Assembly (NCBI GenBank): GCA_963826505.1 | Contig: CAWGXG010000008.1 | Location: forward strand, 806,001 to 870,000 | Reading direction: 5' to 3' | Length of the DNA: 64,000 nt | Origin: CAWGXG01 sp963826505 | GTDB taxonomy: Bacteria > Chloroflexota > Anaerolineae > Aggregatilineales > Aggregatilineaceae | Position numbers and translations under genes: made by a program | Shown here: positions 61,743 through 64,000 of the stretch, piece by piece | Layout of the letters: every line of letters starts with the position of its first letter | How positions within the stretch are numbered: the first letter of the stretch is position 1 | The notes under the pieces: model-generated | Told to the model about the DNA's origin: nothing | The model's database searches: none | Seen by the model: the letters and a program-made list of their open reading frames with translations, nothing else

Positions 61743-62722
61743 ATGATATCGCCATTGCTGGCATTGCTGGTTTGATGGCTGTTGTTATCCTGGTTGCAGG
61801 TATCGCAAGTATCCGTTCTGAGCGCCAGGAACACATTGAAGAGCGGTTGGGACGCTACACCTCTTCAGAATACAGCAGTCTCTTGGCCGAATACGAGGGA
61901 ATCCAGGAACCCGATCCAACTCAGGAGTCTAGCGCGATCGCGCGGCGCTTGGATGCGGTGATCGCGGATCGAGGGTTTGCGCAGAAATGGCGCGTACAAC
62001 TCGCTCGAGCTGATTTGAAGCTGACGGTAGCGGAATATGCGGGATTGCACGTGATTTCTATGATTGGCGCCTTCCTGGCCGGTACTGCGCTGTTTGCTAC
62101 TCCTATTGGCGGCGGTGTCGCCGGGATTGCCGGATTCTTTTTCCCGCGCTTTTACGTGGCGCGCAAACAAAGCCAACGCTTGAAATCTTTTGAGGGACAG
62201 CTTCCGGATACACTTTCTTTGTGGGTCAATGCTCTGCGCTCTGGCTATTCTGTGCTTCAATCAATGGAAGCGATCGCCAGTGAATCACCGGAGCCGACGG
62301 CTGTGGAGTTCAGACGCGTTGTTCAGGAAGTACAGCTTGGCGTGCCGATGCAAGACGCGCTGACGCATCTGTTTAGCCGGATGCCGAGCGACGACCTTGA
62401 TCTGGTAAACACAGCGGTCAATATCCAACGCGAAGTTGGTGGTAATCTTGCCGAGATTCTGGAAGCCATTGCGCACACGATTCGCGAACGCATTAAGCTC
62501 AAGGGTGAGATCGGGGTGCTGACGGCGCAAGGGCGTATCACGGGTTGGGTCATCTCCATGCTCCCGATTGTACTGACGCTCTTCCTTTACGCCATCAGCC
62601 CTGGTTATATGGGGCGGCTCGTCGAAAACCGTATGTGCGGGTGGCCCATGTTGGGGTGCGGCCTAGGTCTGATCGGCACGGGCGCGGCGCTTATCCAGAA
62701 GATCGTGAAAATCGATTACTGA
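61743..62722 (+). CDS. tadB: Tad pilus membrane protein TadB (possible frameshift near the start)
   Basis: This type II secretion F-domain membrane protein has helices at about residues 5-25, 100-120 and in the last third (GWVISMLPIVLTLFLYAISP). The F-domain signature QLPDTLSLWVNALRSGYSVL and FRRVVQEVQLGVPMQDALTH is clear. ATG 61743 has GGGAGG at 61728-61733, and gives MISPLLALLV; one missing T in GGTTTGATGG (about 61770) would join it to MAVVILVAGIASIRSERQEH. Otherwise the frame would have to start at ATG 61688, far upstream of that ribosome binding site. About 326 aa when joined. Confidence 0.88.
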
Positions 62723-62740
62723 CGTTATTGGAGGTCGGGT

Positions 62741-63686
62741 ATGGGGAGTGTCGCGATTCTCGCGTTTGATTCTCGTGGGTGTAGTGTTGTTGGTGGGCCT
62801 CGTTCTTGTCGGGCTTCGTGAAGATAGTGGGGAAGATCCCCTGCAGAAGCGCCTGGCGGAATATGGCGACCGAGATCTTCCAGCATCACTGGAGGAGATC
62901 GAGCTCTCGCTCAGTATGCAGGAGCGTGTCATTATTCCGATGTATCGGGCCTTGGCCCGGTTCGCGGTACGCTTCACCCCTGAAAATCAAATTGAGAGTA
63001 TCCGCCGCCAGATTGAGTTGGCCGGAAAATCTCAGACGATGGAACCTGTGGTGTTCTTCGGACAACGTATCGCCCTGACCATTGGCCTGGGCGTAGGTGC
63101 GTTCGTGATGTTCTTCTTTTTCACGAACTGGGGACCCGTAAAAGGAACGGTTGGCACCGTAGTAGGTGCATGCCTAGGGTACTATCTGCCAGTCCTGCAG
63201 TTGAAAGGGCAAATCAGCCGTCGGCAAGATGGCATTATCAAGTCGTTGCCAGATGCGCTCGATCTGCTTACGATCTGTGTTGAGGCAGGTCTGGGTTTTG
63301 AGCAGGCGATGGGCAAAGTATATGAAAAATGGGATAACGATCTCGCCATTTCATTTGGCCGCGTTCTTCAGGAAATCCAGTTAGGCAAGCGTCGCGGCGA
63401 GGCTCTGCGCGACATGGCCAACCGCATGGACGTGTCGGACATCACCAGTTTTGTCGCCGCGCTGATCCAGGCGGAACAACTCGGTGTGAGTATTGCCAAG
63501 ATTCTCCGCATTCAGTCTGATCAGATGCGAGTCAAGCGTCGCCAGCGAGCACAAGAGAAGGCCCAGCAAGCACCGGTCAAGATGATGCTGCCTATGGTGC
63601 TGTTGATTTTTCCATCTATCTGGATTGTGCTGCTGGGACCGTCAGTCATCATTCTGCTTGACTCTGGGGTTGTGGGTGGGTTTTAA
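62741..63686 (+). CDS. tadC: Tad pilus membrane protein TadC (possible frameshift near the start)
   Basis: This second F-domain membrane protein has an N-terminal helix and helices near residues 108-126 and 290-310. The signature SLPDALDLLTICVEAGLGFE, then FGRVLQEIQLGKRRGEALRD, is clear. GGAGG at 62730-62734 is well placed for ATG 62741, in a different frame from the body; dropping one T in GCGTTTGATT (about 62764-62770) joins MGSVAILA to LILVGVVLLVGLVLVGL. GTG 62748 in the body frame is the alternative without indel. About 314 aa. It ends the Tad part of the operon. Confidence 0.88.
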
Positions 63687-63710
63687 CGGCATACACTATA
63701 TGGAGCTATC

Positions 63711-64000
63711 TTGAGTGCTCCACGTCACATAGCGATAGACGTTGATCTGCCGCAAGTAATGGGCGGATATCCGTCCTCATTTGTTCGATTAAGGCTCTTT
63801 GCACGGCGAGCGATCACGGTTGGGTTGGATTTACTCTTTCCGCCCTACTGTGTGAGTTGTCAGCGTGTGGGGAGCCTTTTGTGTGAGCACTGCCGGAGTA
63901 CGATTACGGCTGCGCCAGACCGCGTCGTGCCGGGGCTCGATGGCGTGACTGTGCGAGCCAACTTTGAAGGGGCCGTTCGCGACGCAATTCACGCGCTGAA
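63711..64000 (+). CDS. comF: ComF-family phosphoribosyltransferase-like protein (5' part, cut by window end)
   Basis: The reading frame is open from TTG 63711 to the edge of the window. TTG 63711 has GGAG at 63702-63705; ATG 63759 is an alternative. The visible 96 residues contain the ComF-type zinc finger LFPPYCVSCQRVGSLLCEHC (Cys pairs CxxC and CxxC), then VRANFEGAVRDAIHALK, where the PRTase domain begins. ComF proteins support DNA uptake in competent bacteria. It starts 25 bases after tadC, so DNA uptake and pilus genes could be expressed together. Confidence 0.85.
   Translation, partial: MSAPRHIAIDVDLPQVMGGYPSSFVRLRLFARRAITVGLDLLFPPYCVSCQRVGSLLCEHCRSTITAAPDRVVPGLDGVTVRANFEGAVRDAIHAL

Overview
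This window looks like part of a Chloroflexota chromosome, most like Anaerolineae and relatives. That is inferred from gene content (an rRNA end next to a full complex I operon, a Tad/Flp pilus locus with no secretin gene in view, PspC/toast-rack proteins, many GT-C-like membrane proteins); no database search was possible. Codon use and base composition look even throughout, and I see no insertion sequence, prophage or CRISPR array.

Layout: 1-573 holds the 3' end of 23S rRNA and a 5S rRNA. 691-18317 is a 14-subunit NADH:quinone oxidoreductase operon in the order A-B-C-D-E, GNAT acetyltransferase, four-helix membrane protein, F, TPR protein, G-H-I-J-K-L-M-N, closed by a strong terminator. NuoJ carries a DUF4397 domain between its fourth and fifth helices. 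18427-20154 encodes a methyltransferase and a membrane-anchored short-chain dehydrogenase. 20163-22452 (minus) is an ECF sigma / anti-sigma / NUDIX operon. 22501-24102 holds tRNA-Leu(CAA) with promoter and terminator, then two related membrane-anchored proteins. 24143-28260 (minus) has a peptide-type substrate-binding protein, a propeller-like protein and a PspC/toast-rack pair. 28420-31698 has a GNAT protein, an FHA protein and a membrane-anchored propeller-like protein.

31780-31961 is a transcription unit with no convincing gene: a consensus promoter, a foldable RNA and a strong terminator, placed just before a SWIM zinc-finger gene. 32395-36207 holds a flippase-like protein, an FAD oxidoreductase and UDP-glucose dehydrogenase. 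36321-40477 has an active/inactive M16 peptidase pair, acpS and an epimerase. 40538-45704 (minus) has an MFS exporter, an acidic protein, a CtpE-like P-type ATPase and a putative HExxH metallopeptidase. 45874-47673 is a UspA-UspA-DUF389 fusion. 47710-55253 is a run of five GT-C-like polytopic proteins. 55393-57251 encodes a LuxR-type response regulator and a DegS-like kinase, leading into Tad genes cpaB, cpaE, cpaF, tadB and tadC (57450-63686) and the start of a comF gene cut by the window edge.

An important caveat: about 16 apparent one-base frameshifts break otherwise well-conserved genes (nuoJ, the methyltransferase, flippase, FAD oxidoreductase, ugd, one GT-C gene, response regulator, cpaB, cpaF, tadB, tadC), many in short homopolymers. 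This looks like sequence error rather than gene decay; I annotate those genes as single units and give the approximate shift points.
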